NCBI GenBank assembly: GCA_038205755.1
Contig: JBBRBN010000009.1
Span: forward strand, 8,393 to 72,392
DNA from: JANNWF01 sp038205755
GTDB lineage: Bacteria > Pseudomonadota > Gammaproteobacteria > Xanthomonadales > Xanthomonadaceae
Length of the DNA: 64,000 nucleotides
Reading direction: 5' to 3'
Every line of letters begins with the position of its first letter. Position 1 is the stretch's first letter. The notes under the pieces were generated by a model. The model was not told the origin of the DNA. It searched no databases and worked only from the letters and a program-made list of their open reading frames with translations. Shown here one piece after another: positions 17,432 to 26,575 of this stretch. A program made the translations under genes and the position numbers.

Positions 17432-18101
17432 CGAGCGGTCTCCCATAGGGTTTGCCAAACTTGTTCGCGTGCGGTGGCACCCTGCGTGTGGTCAGCTCCA
17501 CGCGAAGGGAAACCGTGGTCTGCTCAGCAGGGTTCAACGTCTGCCGCAGCGGCGTGCTGCGGTCATGGAACACCATCAGATCACCCTCACCGTCAGGCAA
17601 CCCGCGAAGCACAAAGCGCCCCTGCGAATCCGGCCGAGTGAAGTACGGCGTATCGAGCACGAGGATGTGGGCGAACATCGAGTGATGGACGTTGCAGTAA
17701 ACCTTGACCAGCCCCGGGCGGATGAACGTGTGGGTGGCGCCCTCTCCCTCGCCGTAGATACCGGTATCGAACGCATTGCCGGTCGATGAAGAGAATGCGT
17801 TGTGGAGGATCACATCGTCATTCGGAAACTGCACCGCGGTGCCAACGCCGATGGCCAGCACCCGTGGCGAGAACTGCTTGCGCCGAGTGGTGATGATCGC
17901 CGGGGCCGCAGGCGGCTCGAAGCGAACCGCGGCCTTGGGCCGGAAGTAGACCACGGCGTCCTCAGCCTCGCTCGCTCGCAGGGGCTTGCCGCCTGACACC
18001 AGCTGCAGGTCGCCGGCAAGCTCAGCCGCCTGGATCGGCCCCAGCGGACAACACAGGGCCGCGATCAAGCAGGTCAGATGCAGCCAAATCGATCCCCGCA
18101 T
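17415..18101 (-). CDS. Exported cupredoxin-like protein
   Basis: A 228-residue protein with a signal peptide (MRGSIWLHLTCLIAALCC to IQA). Residues such as FPNDDVILHNAFSSS and VKVYCNVHHSMFAHILV provide a His...Cys-x-x-His...Met set expected of a type I copper site, as in plastocyanin-like proteins annotated near methylamine-utilisation genes. A C-terminal segment (GRFVLRGLPDGEGDLMVFHD) resembles a carboxypeptidase-regulatory-like beta domain. The ATG at 18101 was chosen over the longer frame because it starts the signal peptide. Its stop overlaps the kinase start by 17 bp. Confidence 0.78.
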   Translation of the reverse strand: MRGSIWLHLTCLIAALCCPLGPIQAAELAGDLQLVSGGKPLRASEAEDAVVYFRPKAAVRFEPPAAPAIITTRRKQFSPRVLAIGVGTAVQFPNDDVILHNAFSSSTGNAFDTGIYGEGEGATHTFIRPGLVKVYCNVHHSMFAHILVLDTPYFTRPDSQGRFVLRGLPDGEGDLMVFHDRSTPLRQTLNPAEQTTVSLRVELTTRRVPPHANKFGKPYGRPLDGDRY

Positions 18102-18257
18102 GGCGGCCCCCGGGCAGTTCAGCGTTGCCGGCCAGCGCGGCCGGGCGATCAGCGCAGATGATACACAGCGCGAGTGCGTCGGGCAGGTACCATACGATCT
18201 TTGGCGCGATCTGCGCCCGCTCATGAGGCGCCTCGCGCCCATCCCCAGGAGGACTGC

Positions 18258-18920
18258 ATGTTTGATCCCGAACGCCTGTTGCGGCAAATGGTCGGCGGTG
18301 GGCTCGGAGGCGCGTTCGGCGGCCGCAGCCGCGCCCGCGGCGGTGGCCTCGGCTCGACGCTCGGCGTCAGCAACGCCAAGCTGGGACTGGGGCTGCTCGG
18401 TGTGGCCATCGCGGCTTACGGCCACTATGGCAAGTCCAAAGGCGCGGCGACACCCGACGGCGCCGGATCAGCTCCGGTTCCGCTGAACGCTCCCGTTCCG
18501 CCACCTGCCCCGCTACCGCCGCCGCCGCCCGGCTTCAGCGCACCAACCCGCGCTCAGCCGATGCTGGATCTGCACAGGCAGGAGGCGGCACTGATGGTGC
18601 GGGCAATGATCGCCGCGGCCGCTGCGGATGGCCTGATCGACGCCGCCGAGCGCAATCGCATCGTCGAACGCGCTCGGGCCGGCGACGACGACCCCGATAC
18701 CCTTTCCTACCTTGAGGCCGAGCTGGCCAACCCGGTCACGCTCGATCAGCTGATCGCCCAGACGCCGCGCTCACTCGCGGAACCGGTTTACGCTGCCTCC
18801 GCGTTGGCCATCTCGATTGACAGCGATGCCGAGCGGCAGTATCTCGACCGACTGTCGAGCGGACTCGGCGTGGACGCGGCAAAACGGTCCGAGCTGCACA
18901 TTCGCCTTGGCCTGGCCTAG
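18258..18920 (+). CDS. DUF533 (YebE-like, TerB-fold) protein
   Basis: A 220-residue protein. The N-terminus MFDPERLLRQMVGG is followed by a Gly-rich region, a short hydrophobic segment (KLGLGLLGVAIAAYG), a proline-rich linker, and a DUF533 domain (about residues 100-220): ALMVRAMIAAAAADGLIDAAERNRI and LAEPVYAASALAISIDSDAERQYL. The acidic residues of that domain resemble TerB tellurite-resistance modules. An AGGAGG site 5 bp before the ATG at 18258 fixes the start. The physiological role is unknown. Confidence 0.85.
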   Translation: MFDPERLLRQMVGGGLGGAFGGRSRARGGGLGSTLGVSNAKLGLGLLGVAIAAYGHYGKSKGAATPDGAGSAPVPLNAPVPPPAPLPPPPPGFSAPTRAQPMLDLHRQEAALMVRAMIAAAAADGLIDAAERNRIVERARAGDDDPDTLSYLEAELANPVTLDQLIAQTPRSLAEPVYAASALAISIDSDAERQYLDRLSSGLGVDAAKRSELHIRLGLA

Positions 18921-18967
18921 CAGCCTGAGCGATCCAACCTCGGCACGACCTGCGTAAGGAGATCCCC

Positions 18968-19981
18968 ATGACACAGTGGCACCTGAGCTACAGCGGCCAG
19001 CAGTCCGGGCCGTTCGACCACGCCGCGGCGCAGGCCCAGGCCATTGCCAATCCGTACGGCCATTGCTGGCGCGCCGGATTTGCCGAATGGATGCCGATCG
19101 GCAGCTGCGCCGAACTGGTCGGCGGCTCGCCGGGCACCGGCCTGGTGCCGGTTGCGCCACCGCCGTCGTCGATGCGTTCAGCCGATGAGATCGACTACCG
19201 GATCTTTGGCCAGGAGATGCAGTTCGTCGAGATCGAACTGGATCCCGGTGAAACCGCCGTCGCGGAAGCCGGCGCCATGATGTTCAAGGACTCGGTGGTG
19301 CAGATGGAAACCGTGTTCGGAGACGGCTCGCACAGCGGCCAGGGCGGCAGCTTTTTCGACAAGCTGATCGGCGCTGGCAAGCGGGTGATCACCGGTGAGA
19401 GTCTGTTTACCACCATGTTTTCGCACGCTGGCAGCAGCGGCAAGGCCAAGGTTGCTTTTGCTGCGCCCTTCCCCGGCACCATCATTCCCCTGACGCTCTC
19501 CAACTACGGCGGCAAGATCATCGCCCAGAAGGACTCGTTTCTGTGCGCCGCACGCGGCGTCACGATCGGCGTGCACTTCCAGAAAAAGGTGATGACCGCA
19601 CTGTTCGGCGGCGAGGGCTTCATCATGCAGAAGCTGGAAGGCGACGGACTGGTGTTTGTTCACGCTGGCGGCACCATCGTCGAACGCGAACTCGCGGCCG
19701 GCGAGCGCATCGATGTCGATACCGGCTGCGTGGTCGCCCATACCCAGACGGTCGAGATGGACGTCAAGCCGGTCGGCGGCGTGAAGTCGATGTTGTTTGG
19801 CGGCGAAGGCGTGTTCCTCGCAACTCTCACCGGTCCCGGTCACGTGTGGCTGCAGAGTCTGCCGTTCTCACGCATGGCGGGTCGTATTCACGCCGCCGCG
19901 CCGCAGCAGGGCGGCAGCCGCGGCGAGGGCTCGGTGCTGGGTGGGCTGGGCAACATCATTTCCGGCGACCGCGGCTTCTGA
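18968..19981 (+). CDS. AIM24/TIGR00266-type protein with N-terminal GYF_2 domain
   Basis: A 337-residue protein made of two parts. Residues 1-55 (WHLSYSGQQSGPFD ... WRAGFAEWMPIG) form a GYF_2/DUF4339 domain, a small module common at bacterial membrane-protein termini. Residues about 75-330 match the AIM24/TIGR00266 beta-sandwich family: EMQFVEIELDPGETAVAEAGAMM, GSGKAKVAFAAPFPGTIIPL-like core, LEGDGLVFVHAGGTIVERELAAGE and LFGGEGVFLATLTGPGHVWLQSLPF. It follows the DUF533 gene by 47 bp with an AAGGAGA site, so the two are probably co-transcribed. No enzymatic function is known. Confidence 0.88.
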   Translation: MTQWHLSYSGQQSGPFDHAAAQAQAIANPYGHCWRAGFAEWMPIGSCAELVGGSPGTGLVPVAPPPSSMRSADEIDYRIFGQEMQFVEIELDPGETAVAEAGAMMFKDSVVQMETVFGDGSHSGQGGSFFDKLIGAGKRVITGESLFTTMFSHAGSSGKAKVAFAAPFPGTIIPLTLSNYGGKIIAQKDSFLCAARGVTIGVHFQKKVMTALFGGEGFIMQKLEGDGLVFVHAGGTIVERELAAGERIDVDTGCVVAHTQTVEMDVKPVGGVKSMLFGGEGVFLATLTGPGHVWLQSLPFSRMAGRIHAAAPQQGGSRGEGSVLGGLGNIISGDRGF

Positions 19982-20049
19982 CCGGGAAGCCGCGCTCCTG
20001 CGTGGCCCGCAGACCCGGGCTCTGCCCCGAACCGCGCCCGGCCAGCGTG

Positions 20050-21456
20050 CTACACCTCAATCCAACTGCCCGCGCCCGGCACGCTGACATGCGCGCCGAA
20101 GCGCGTGCGCAGCGCGCTGGCCAGCGCCTCGCGGGCGCGGTCTTCACCATGGATCAGCGCCACCGGCGGCCGTGATCGGAAATGGCTGTACCACTCCAGC
20201 AGACCCGCCTGATCGGCATGCGCCGACAGGCCGCCAATGGTGTGACGCCGCGCCTTGACGCTGACTCGCTCGCCGAAAATCGTCACGAATTCGGCGCCGT
20301 CAACCAGCCTTCGACCCAAGGTTCCCTGCGCCTGGTAGCCGACAAAGAGGATATCGGCGTTGGCGCGCCAGAGGTTGTGCCGCAGGTGGTGGCGGATGCG
20401 GCCGCCGTTGCACATGCCTGAGCCGGCGATGATGATCGCGCCGCCGCCGCGCCGATTGAGCGCCATCGAGTCCTGGACATCGCTCACCAGCCGCAGGTTG
20501 GGCAGCTCGAATGGTCGCCGGACCGCATCCATCTGGGCCCGGCCATCGGGGTCGAAAAGATCGACATGCCGCTTGTAGACCTCAACCACCCGGGCAGCCA
20601 TTGGCGAGTCGAGAAAGATCTTCCACCGACCCAGGTTCCAGTCGTCAAAGTGGCGCGCAAACCAGTACAGAATCTCCTGACTGCGTCCGACTGCAAAGGC
20701 GGGAATCAAGACGTTGCCACCGTCATTCCAGGCTGCTTCGAGAATCTCACCCAGCTCGGCGACGGTGTCGGCGCGGGGACGGTGCAGACGATCACCATAG
20801 GTGCTTTCAAGAAGCAGAAGATCGGCGTCCGATCGGACGCTGGGATCGCGCAGAAACGGCGCATTGGACGGGCCGATATCGCCGGAAAACACCAGACTGC
20901 GACGCTGGCTTCCGGCTCCGGCTGCCACCCGCACGCTGGCCGCCCCGAGAATGTGACCGGCGTCTTCCAGGTCCACGTGGATACCGGGCAGGATTTCCCG
21001 CGCTTCGCCGTAGCGGATCGGCCGCATGCGCTTGAGCGTGTCCGCCACATCACGCGCCAGGTAGAGCGGCGCGACCGGAGCATCGCCGCGCCGCAGGCGC
21101 GCGCGATTTTCCTTCTCGGCATCCGCCGCTGCCAGCGAGGCCGAGTCTTCCAGCATGATCCTGGCCAGATCAATGGTCGCTGGCGTGGCGTAGATCGGTC
21201 CGTCGTAGCCACGCTTGAGCAAAACCGGCAGGCGTCCGAGGTGGTCAATGTGGGCGTGGCTTACCACCACCGCATCCAGCTGCCGGGCGTCAAAGCCGAA
21301 GGCGGCGGCATTGCGCGACGACTCGGCCCGCCCGCCCTGGATCATTCCGCAGTCCAGCAGCACCCGCCGGCCAGCGCACTCGACCAGATGCCGTGAGCCT
21401 GTGACCTCACCCACGGCGCCGTGAAACTGCACCCGCATCGCGCTTTTCGTCGTCAT
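20050..21456 (-). CDS. Beta-CASP metallo-beta-lactamase-fold RNase-like hydrolase
   Basis: A 468-residue hydrolase of the metallo-beta-lactamase fold with a beta-CASP insertion and a C-terminal RNA-specificity motif, the YsH/CPSF73-like group. Zinc-ligand motifs are SHAHIDHLGRLPVL, DAGHILGAASV and FSGDIG; beta-CASP motifs are ESTYGDR, IPAFAVGRSQEIL, GSGMCNGGRI and GYQAQGTLGRRL; the final His lies in GGLSAHADQ. The family includes endonucleases that process RNA, but the target in this organism cannot be told. It stands alone, divergent from the M16 peptidase operon. Confidence 0.88.
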   Translation of the reverse strand: MTTKSAMRVQFHGAVGEVTGSRHLVECAGRRVLLDCGMIQGGRAESSRNAAAFGFDARQLDAVVVSHAHIDHLGRLPVLLKRGYDGPIYATPATIDLARIMLEDSASLAAADAEKENRARLRRGDAPVAPLYLARDVADTLKRMRPIRYGEAREILPGIHVDLEDAGHILGAASVRVAAGAGSQRRSLVFSGDIGPSNAPFLRDPSVRSDADLLLLESTYGDRLHRPRADTVAELGEILEAAWNDGGNVLIPAFAVGRSQEILYWFARHFDDWNLGRWKIFLDSPMAARVVEVYKRHVDLFDPDGRAQMDAVRRPFELPNLRLVSDVQDSMALNRRGGGAIIIAGSGMCNGGRIRHHLRHNLWRANADILFVGYQAQGTLGRRLVDGAEFVTIFGERVSVKARRHTIGGLSAHADQAGLLEWYSHFRSRPPVALIHGEDRAREALASALRTRFGAHVSVPGAGSWIEV

Positions 21457-21531
21457 GTGATCGCACCGTCAGGAAGTCGCTCCCGGATTATCAGCCGTTT
21501 GGTCGGCGGACGCTGGGCTGACTTCCAGCCC

Positions 21532-21560
21532 TTGCCGGTTTGGCGGGGTGCGCCTATAAC
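21532..21560 (+). promoter_or_regulatory. Predicted sigma-70 promoter for the M16 peptidase operon
   Basis: A -35 box TTGCCG (21532-21537) and a -10 box TATAAC (21555-21560) are separated by exactly 17 bp and lie 27 bp before the GTG start of the first M16 gene. Both boxes differ from consensus by only one or two bases, unusual in such GC-rich DNA. Confidence 0.6.
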
Positions 21561-21587
21561 GCCTGCTCTGCCACGCTGGAGCCCGCC

Positions 21588-22946
21588 GTGCGAAATCACA
21601 CCCTGCCGCAGCGACTGCTGCTTGCGTTGGCGCTGCTGGTTGGCGCGTTACCGGTGAGGGCAGCAGAACCGGCATCAGCTGCCGACGCCATCCAGACCCG
21701 CACGCTGGATAACGGCATGAAGATCGTGGTCTGGCCGGATCACGACATCCCCAGCGTGGCGCTGTACATCTGGTATCGGGCCGGCGGGCGCAACGAGTAT
21801 CCAGGCATCACCGGCGTCGCCCACTACTTCGAGCACATGATGTTCAACGGCACGTCAACCCGCGCACCGGGCGAGTTCGACCGCACCATGGAAGCCAACG
21901 GCGGTGCCAACAACGCCTACACCAGCAACGACGTGACGGTTTACCAGGACTGGTTTCCGGCGACCACGCTGGGGCTGATCATGGAGCTCGAAGGCGACCG
22001 CATGGCCAACCTCGATTTCGATCCGAAGGTGGTGGAGAGCGAGCGCCAGGTGGTGTACTCTGAGCGCCGCCTGCGGGTCGACAACGACACCTTTGGCGCC
22101 CTGTTCGAGCAGGTCAACGCGACCCACTGGGTGGCGCACCCCTACCAGTTCCCGGTGATCGGATGGCCGTCAGACATCGAGAACTGGACACTGCAGGATC
22201 TGAAGGATTTCTACCGCACTTACTACGCACCAAACAACGCGACCATGTTTGTGGTGGGCGACGTCGACCCCGCCCAGGTGTTCGCGCTGGCCGAGCGGCA
22301 TATCGGCAAGATTCCGGCCCAGGCGCCACCGCAGCCGATCCGCACCGTCGAACCGGAGCAGAAGGGCGAGCGTCGCGTCACCGTTCGGCAGCCGGCGCAA
22401 ACGCCCCTGCTGTTGATGGGCTACCACGCCTACCGCGCCAGCGATGTCGACACGCCGGCCTTGGAGCTGCTGCTCAACGTGCTGGGCGAAGGCAGCTCGT
22501 CGCGCCTCAATCAGCGCCTGGTCGAGGACACCCAGACCGCCGTGTCGGTCGGCAGCTATCTGCAGGCGGGCTTTGATCCGGGCGCCGCCTTCCTCTATGC
22601 GGTGCTGCCGCCCGGCGGCGATCCGGCCAAGGTGGAGGCGCAGATCGACGCGGAGTTGGCGCGGATTACCAGCGACGGTGTCAGCGCGGCCGAACTTGAG
22701 AAGGCGCGCAGCGCACAGCTGGCGGACTTCTGGCGCAGCCAGTCGACCATCAGCGGCAAGGCGCAGGCGCTAGGCACCTATGAGGTTTTCCACGGTGACT
22801 ACCGCAAGCTGTTTGCCATCCCACAGGCCTATGACGCTATTGACAGCGACGCGCTGAAGCGGGTGGCCGCCAAGGTGTTCCGCGTCGACAACCGCACCGT
22901 CGGCACCCTTTTGCCGAGCACTGATCTGCCGAGCACCGACCAATGA
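21588..22946 (+). CDS. M16 family zinc metallopeptidase, catalytic subunit
   Basis: A 452-residue exported peptidase. The signal peptide (RLLLALALLVGALPVRA) follows a GTG start at 21588. The inverted zinc motif HYFEH is intact, with the downstream Glu ligand in VVESERQVVYSERR. SNDVTVYQDWFP and the later segment RASDVDTPALELLLNVLGEGSSSRL are typical of the two M16 half-domains. Bacterial M16 peptidases often occur as a catalytic/non-catalytic pair that degrade small peptides in the periplasm, and this gene overlaps its partner by 4 bp (ATGA). Confidence 0.93.
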   Translation: MRNHTLPQRLLLALALLVGALPVRAAEPASAADAIQTRTLDNGMKIVVWPDHDIPSVALYIWYRAGGRNEYPGITGVAHYFEHMMFNGTSTRAPGEFDRTMEANGGANNAYTSNDVTVYQDWFPATTLGLIMELEGDRMANLDFDPKVVESERQVVYSERRLRVDNDTFGALFEQVNATHWVAHPYQFPVIGWPSDIENWTLQDLKDFYRTYYAPNNATMFVVGDVDPAQVFALAERHIGKIPAQAPPQPIRTVEPEQKGERRVTVRQPAQTPLLLMGYHAYRASDVDTPALELLLNVLGEGSSSRLNQRLVEDTQTAVSVGSYLQAGFDPGAAFLYAVLPPGGDPAKVEAQIDAELARITSDGVSAAELEKARSAQLADFWRSQSTISGKAQALGTYEVFHGDYRKLFAIPQAYDAIDSDALKRVAAKVFRVDNRTVGTLLPSTDLPSTDQ

Positions 22947-24346
22947 GCGCCAGCATGCGTATTGCTCTGCCCTGTGCCTTTCTGCTGGCCGCCGGCCTGA
23001 TCCAGAACGCCGCCGCGGTCACCCTGCCCGCCTTTGAGCGCAGCACCCTGGACAACGGTGCCGAGCTGATCCTGATGGAGAAGCGCGACGTCCCGCTTGT
23101 GGCGCTGGAGATCAGCGTCCGCGGCGGCGCGCTGGCCGATGCCGCCGGCAAGGAGGGCAGCGCCAGCCTGCTGGCCGACCTGCTGACCAAGGGCGCGGGC
23201 GGCCGCGATGCCAAGCGCTTCGCCGAGGCAATCGATGGCGTCGGCGGACGCCTGTCAGTTGCGGCCGGGATGGAAGCGGTGACGCTGAGTGCCGAATTCC
23301 TGGCCCGCGACCGTGCTCGGATGGTCGAGCTGGCCGCCGATGCGCTGCTGCGGCCAACGCTTGATGACGGCGAGCTCGATAAGGTCCGAACCCGCGCGAT
23401 CCGCCGCATTGCCGCGTCCAAGGACGGTGACCCGAGCGGACTCATCGGCACCTATGCGGCCAGCTGGCTGTTTGGCGACCATCCGTACGGGCGATCCGTG
23501 GACGGCAGCGAGTCCAGCCTGACCAGGATCGGCACTGACGACATCAAGGCCCACTATGCCAACCAACTCGGCGGCGACCGGCTGATCATCGTGGCGGTCG
23601 GAGACTTTGACGCCGCCACTCTGCGCAGCGAGCTGACCGCAGCGTTCAGCGGCTGGCGCAAGGCCAAGGAGGCTGCGCCAAGTCCGGCATTGGCAACCCG
23701 CCAAACCGGTCGCCGGGTGCTGCTGGTCGACAAGCCCGGCGCCACCCAGACCTATTTCTGGCTGGGCAACGTAGGCGTTGCCCGCAAGGACGACAATCTT
23801 GCCGCGCAAACGGTGGTCAACACGCTGTTCGGTGGTCGCTTCACCTCGATGTTGAACACCGCGCTGCGCATCGACTCCGGCCTGAGCTACGGCGCTCGCT
23901 CGACCCTGCAGCGCCGGACCCAGCCTGGCGCCGTCTCGATCGGCTCGTTTACTCGCACCGAGGCCACCGTCGAGGCCATCGACCTGGCCATCGCACAGCT
24001 GGAAAAGCTGCACTCCAACGGTCTCGATGAAGCGGCGCTGGGCTCTGCTCGCAGCTACCTTCTGGGTCAGTTCCCGCCGACCCTGGAGACCCACACCCAA
24101 CTCGCCGGGCGACTCGCCGAGATCGCCCTCCATGGCCTGGGTCGCGAGGACGTGGACGGCTACGCCGCCGCGATCGCGGCGGTCGGCAAACCCCAGATCG
24201 GCGCCGCGATTGGCGTCTATCCCGCATCCTCCGATCTGGTCATGGTCCTGATTGGCGATGCCGGCAAGCTGCGTGAATCGGTTGCCAAGTACGGCCCGGT
24301 GACCGAATTGCCGCTGGTGGCGCCGACCTTCAGCGCCGTGCGGTGA
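22943..24346 (+). CDS. M16 family peptidase-like, non-catalytic subunit
   Basis: A 467-residue exported M16 homologue (signal peptide MRIALPCAFLLAAGLIQNAAA). Where the partner has HYFEH, this protein has GSASLLADLLTKGAG, so the zinc site is absent. The second domain carries the Arg/Tyr substrate-binding region (IDSGLSYGARS) that complements the catalytic subunit in heterodimeric M16 peptidases. It is translationally coupled to the catalytic gene, which supports a heterodimer. Confidence 0.92.
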   Translation: MSASMRIALPCAFLLAAGLIQNAAAVTLPAFERSTLDNGAELILMEKRDVPLVALEISVRGGALADAAGKEGSASLLADLLTKGAGGRDAKRFAEAIDGVGGRLSVAAGMEAVTLSAEFLARDRARMVELAADALLRPTLDDGELDKVRTRAIRRIAASKDGDPSGLIGTYAASWLFGDHPYGRSVDGSESSLTRIGTDDIKAHYANQLGGDRLIIVAVGDFDAATLRSELTAAFSGWRKAKEAAPSPALATRQTGRRVLLVDKPGATQTYFWLGNVGVARKDDNLAAQTVVNTLFGGRFTSMLNTALRIDSGLSYGARSTLQRRTQPGAVSIGSFTRTEATVEAIDLAIAQLEKLHSNGLDEAALGSARSYLLGQFPPTLETHTQLAGRLAEIALHGLGREDVDGYAAAIAAVGKPQIGAAIGVYPASSDLVMVLIGDAGKLRESVAKYGPVTELPLVAPTFSAVR

Positions 24347-24513
24347 GTGGCGCACGGCGGCGACCGCGGTGCCCAGCGGGCGCCGACGCGATCCTGGGCT
24401 CGGCCGGTCAGATAATCAGTGGTCGACGATTTGGCCGCTCGGCAACGCTTGATATCGCTCCGATGCAGCGGGCGACCGCTACACTGCCGCCCCCTGACGC
24501 CGCCGGTTGCCGC

Positions 24514-26517
24514 ATGAAATTGTCCAACGCCGCCATTGTCCTGCTTTCGCTTTGCCTAGCCGGAACGGCCAATGCGCTGGACTCCCGCGACCTCGACCCA
24601 ACGTCGCCAGCCTGTCGCGACTTTTACCAGTACGCCAATGGCGGCTGGCTGAAGTCCACGCCGGTGCCCGCTGATCGCGAGAGCTTCGGCAGTTTCGACG
24701 TGCTGATCGAGCGCAACCGGGCGCAGCAGGAGGCTCTGCTGCAGGAGATCCTGCAAACTCCGCGCGATGATCTCGACCGCCTGATTGCCGACTTCGTGGC
24801 CGCCGGGCTGGACGCAGCGGGAGTCGAGGCCGCCGGCCTTGGGCCGGTCGCCGCGCTGCTGGCCGAGGTTGATGCGCTGAGCAAGCCCAAGGAGCTGCCG
24901 GCGCTGGTGGCGCGCTGGCACGCGCGCGGGCTGCCGGTGCTGCTGCGGTTTGATGCCGGTGACGACCTCAAGTCGCCCGAACAGGTAATCGCCTACGCCA
25001 CCCAGGGCGGACTGGCGCTGCCGGACCGCGACTACTATCTGCGTGAAGATGCCGACGCCCGCGAGCTGCTCGGCCTCTATCGGGGCTACGCACAGCGCCT
25101 GCTGACGCTGGCCGGCGTGGCCAATGCCGAGGCCGCGTCGGGGCAGGCACTGGCGATCGAGATGCGGTTGGCTGGCGCATCGCTCAGTCTCCTGCAGCTG
25201 CGCGACCCGAACAGCGCTTACCGGATCATCGAAACTCGCGACCTCAACAAGCGCTATCCGGCGATGCAGTGGAAGGCCTTTCTGAAGGCGCAGGGGCTGT
25301 CCGGGCTGAAGACGCTGTCGTTTCCGCATGCGTCCTTTTTCGATGAGGTCGAACGGCAGCTGACCAGCACGCCACTCGACGCCTGGAAGCCCTACCTCAA
25401 GCTGCAGCTGCTCGACGCCTTGGCGCCTTACCTCGGCGCCGACTTCGTGGCTGCGCACGACGGCTTTCACTCCGGCCTGCTGCGCGGCGAAGTGGCGCTT
25501 CCTGATCGCACTCGACGGGTGCTGGCGGCCGCCGACCTGGCCCTGGGTGACGCCGTCGGCCAGCGCTTTGTGGCGCGCTACCTGCCCGAACCGGCGCGTG
25601 CCGCCGCGCTGCAGGTGGTGGACGACGTGCGCGCCGAACTGCGCCGTCGGCTGGCCGACGCGCCATGGCTGGAACCTGCCAGCCGCGACGCTGCGGTGGC
25701 CAAGCTCGACGCACTGGACCTGCAGCTCGCACGGCCGGAACGCTGGCGCAGTTACGATGGCCTCACGCTGTCGCGCAGCAGCTATGTCGGCAACGTGCTG
25801 GCGGCGGCGGCATGGCGCAACCGGCAGCGCATGACCAGCATCGGCGGTCAGCGTTCAGAGGTACTGTTTCCGATGCCGGCGCAGCTGGTCAATGGCTACT
25901 ACGCCCCCAACCGCAACCAGCTGGTGCTGAGCGCCGGCCTACTGCAGCCGCCGCTGTTCGATCCCCAGGCCGATCCGGCGCAGAACTACGGTGGGCTGGG
26001 GGCGATGGTCGGACACGAGCTGATGCAGGGCTTTGACATCGTTGGCCAACTGTTCGGCGCCAGCGGCGCGCTGCAGGGCGGCTGGAGCAGCGCTGAGCGG
26101 GACGCATTTCTGGCCCGGACCCAGCCGCTGCAGGCGCAGTACGATGCCTACACCGCAGTCGGTGCCATCAAGGTCAACGGACGTCTGACGCAAAGTAAAA
26201 ACGTCGCCGACCTGGCCGGCCTGGAGCTTGCCTACGCCGCCTTCGCTGGCCGCGTCGGTGACGTTACGCTGCCGCAGATCGAGGGCCATCGTCCGGCGCA
26301 GCGCTTCTTCCTCAGCTGGGCGCGGCTGTGGCGCCGCAACGATCTGGAGCCGGCCTTGGTGAGGCGTCTGGCCATTGACGTGCACGCGCCCCCGCGGCAG
26401 CGCGTCAACGGCCCGCTGGTGAATCTGCCGGAGTTCGCCCAGTCATTCAGCTGCAAGCCTGCCGAGGCCATGAGCGGCACGCCGGCCGCGCAGGTGCGGA
26501 TTTGGGCGCGCCCATGA
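24514..26517 (+). CDS. M13 (neprilysin-like) peptidase homologue lacking zinc ligands
   Basis: A 667-residue exported protein with full-length M13 architecture: signal peptide (KLSNAAIVLLSLCLAGTANA), an N-terminal domain starting DLDPTSPACRDFYQYANGGWLK, and a C-terminal catalytic-type domain with VNGYYAPNRNQLVL and the closing HAPPRQRVNGPLVNLPEF. The zinc motif HExxH reads HELMQ (residues 501-505), so the second His is Gln505, and the downstream Glu of ENIADLGG is Lys562 in SKNVADLAG. Two of three zinc ligands are thus gone, and peptidase activity is unlikely. The frame is otherwise intact. The ATG at 24514 was chosen over 24343 because it precedes the signal peptide. Confidence 0.85.
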   Translation: MKLSNAAIVLLSLCLAGTANALDSRDLDPTSPACRDFYQYANGGWLKSTPVPADRESFGSFDVLIERNRAQQEALLQEILQTPRDDLDRLIADFVAAGLDAAGVEAAGLGPVAALLAEVDALSKPKELPALVARWHARGLPVLLRFDAGDDLKSPEQVIAYATQGGLALPDRDYYLREDADARELLGLYRGYAQRLLTLAGVANAEAASGQALAIEMRLAGASLSLLQLRDPNSAYRIIETRDLNKRYPAMQWKAFLKAQGLSGLKTLSFPHASFFDEVERQLTSTPLDAWKPYLKLQLLDALAPYLGADFVAAHDGFHSGLLRGEVALPDRTRRVLAAADLALGDAVGQRFVARYLPEPARAAALQVVDDVRAELRRRLADAPWLEPASRDAAVAKLDALDLQLARPERWRSYDGLTLSRSSYVGNVLAAAAWRNRQRMTSIGGQRSEVLFPMPAQLVNGYYAPNRNQLVLSAGLLQPPLFDPQADPAQNYGGLGAMVGHELMQGFDIVGQLFGASGALQGGWSSAERDAFLARTQPLQAQYDAYTAVGAIKVNGRLTQSKNVADLAGLELAYAAFAGRVGDVTLPQIEGHRPAQRFFLSWARLWRRNDLEPALVRRLAIDVHAPPRQRVNGPLVNLPEFAQSFSCKPAEAMSGTPAAQVRIWARP

Positions 26518-26575
26518 TCCGCGTGTCGGTACTGGTTCGGAAGTCGCGCGATAGCGACGGCGTAGACTTGGCCGC

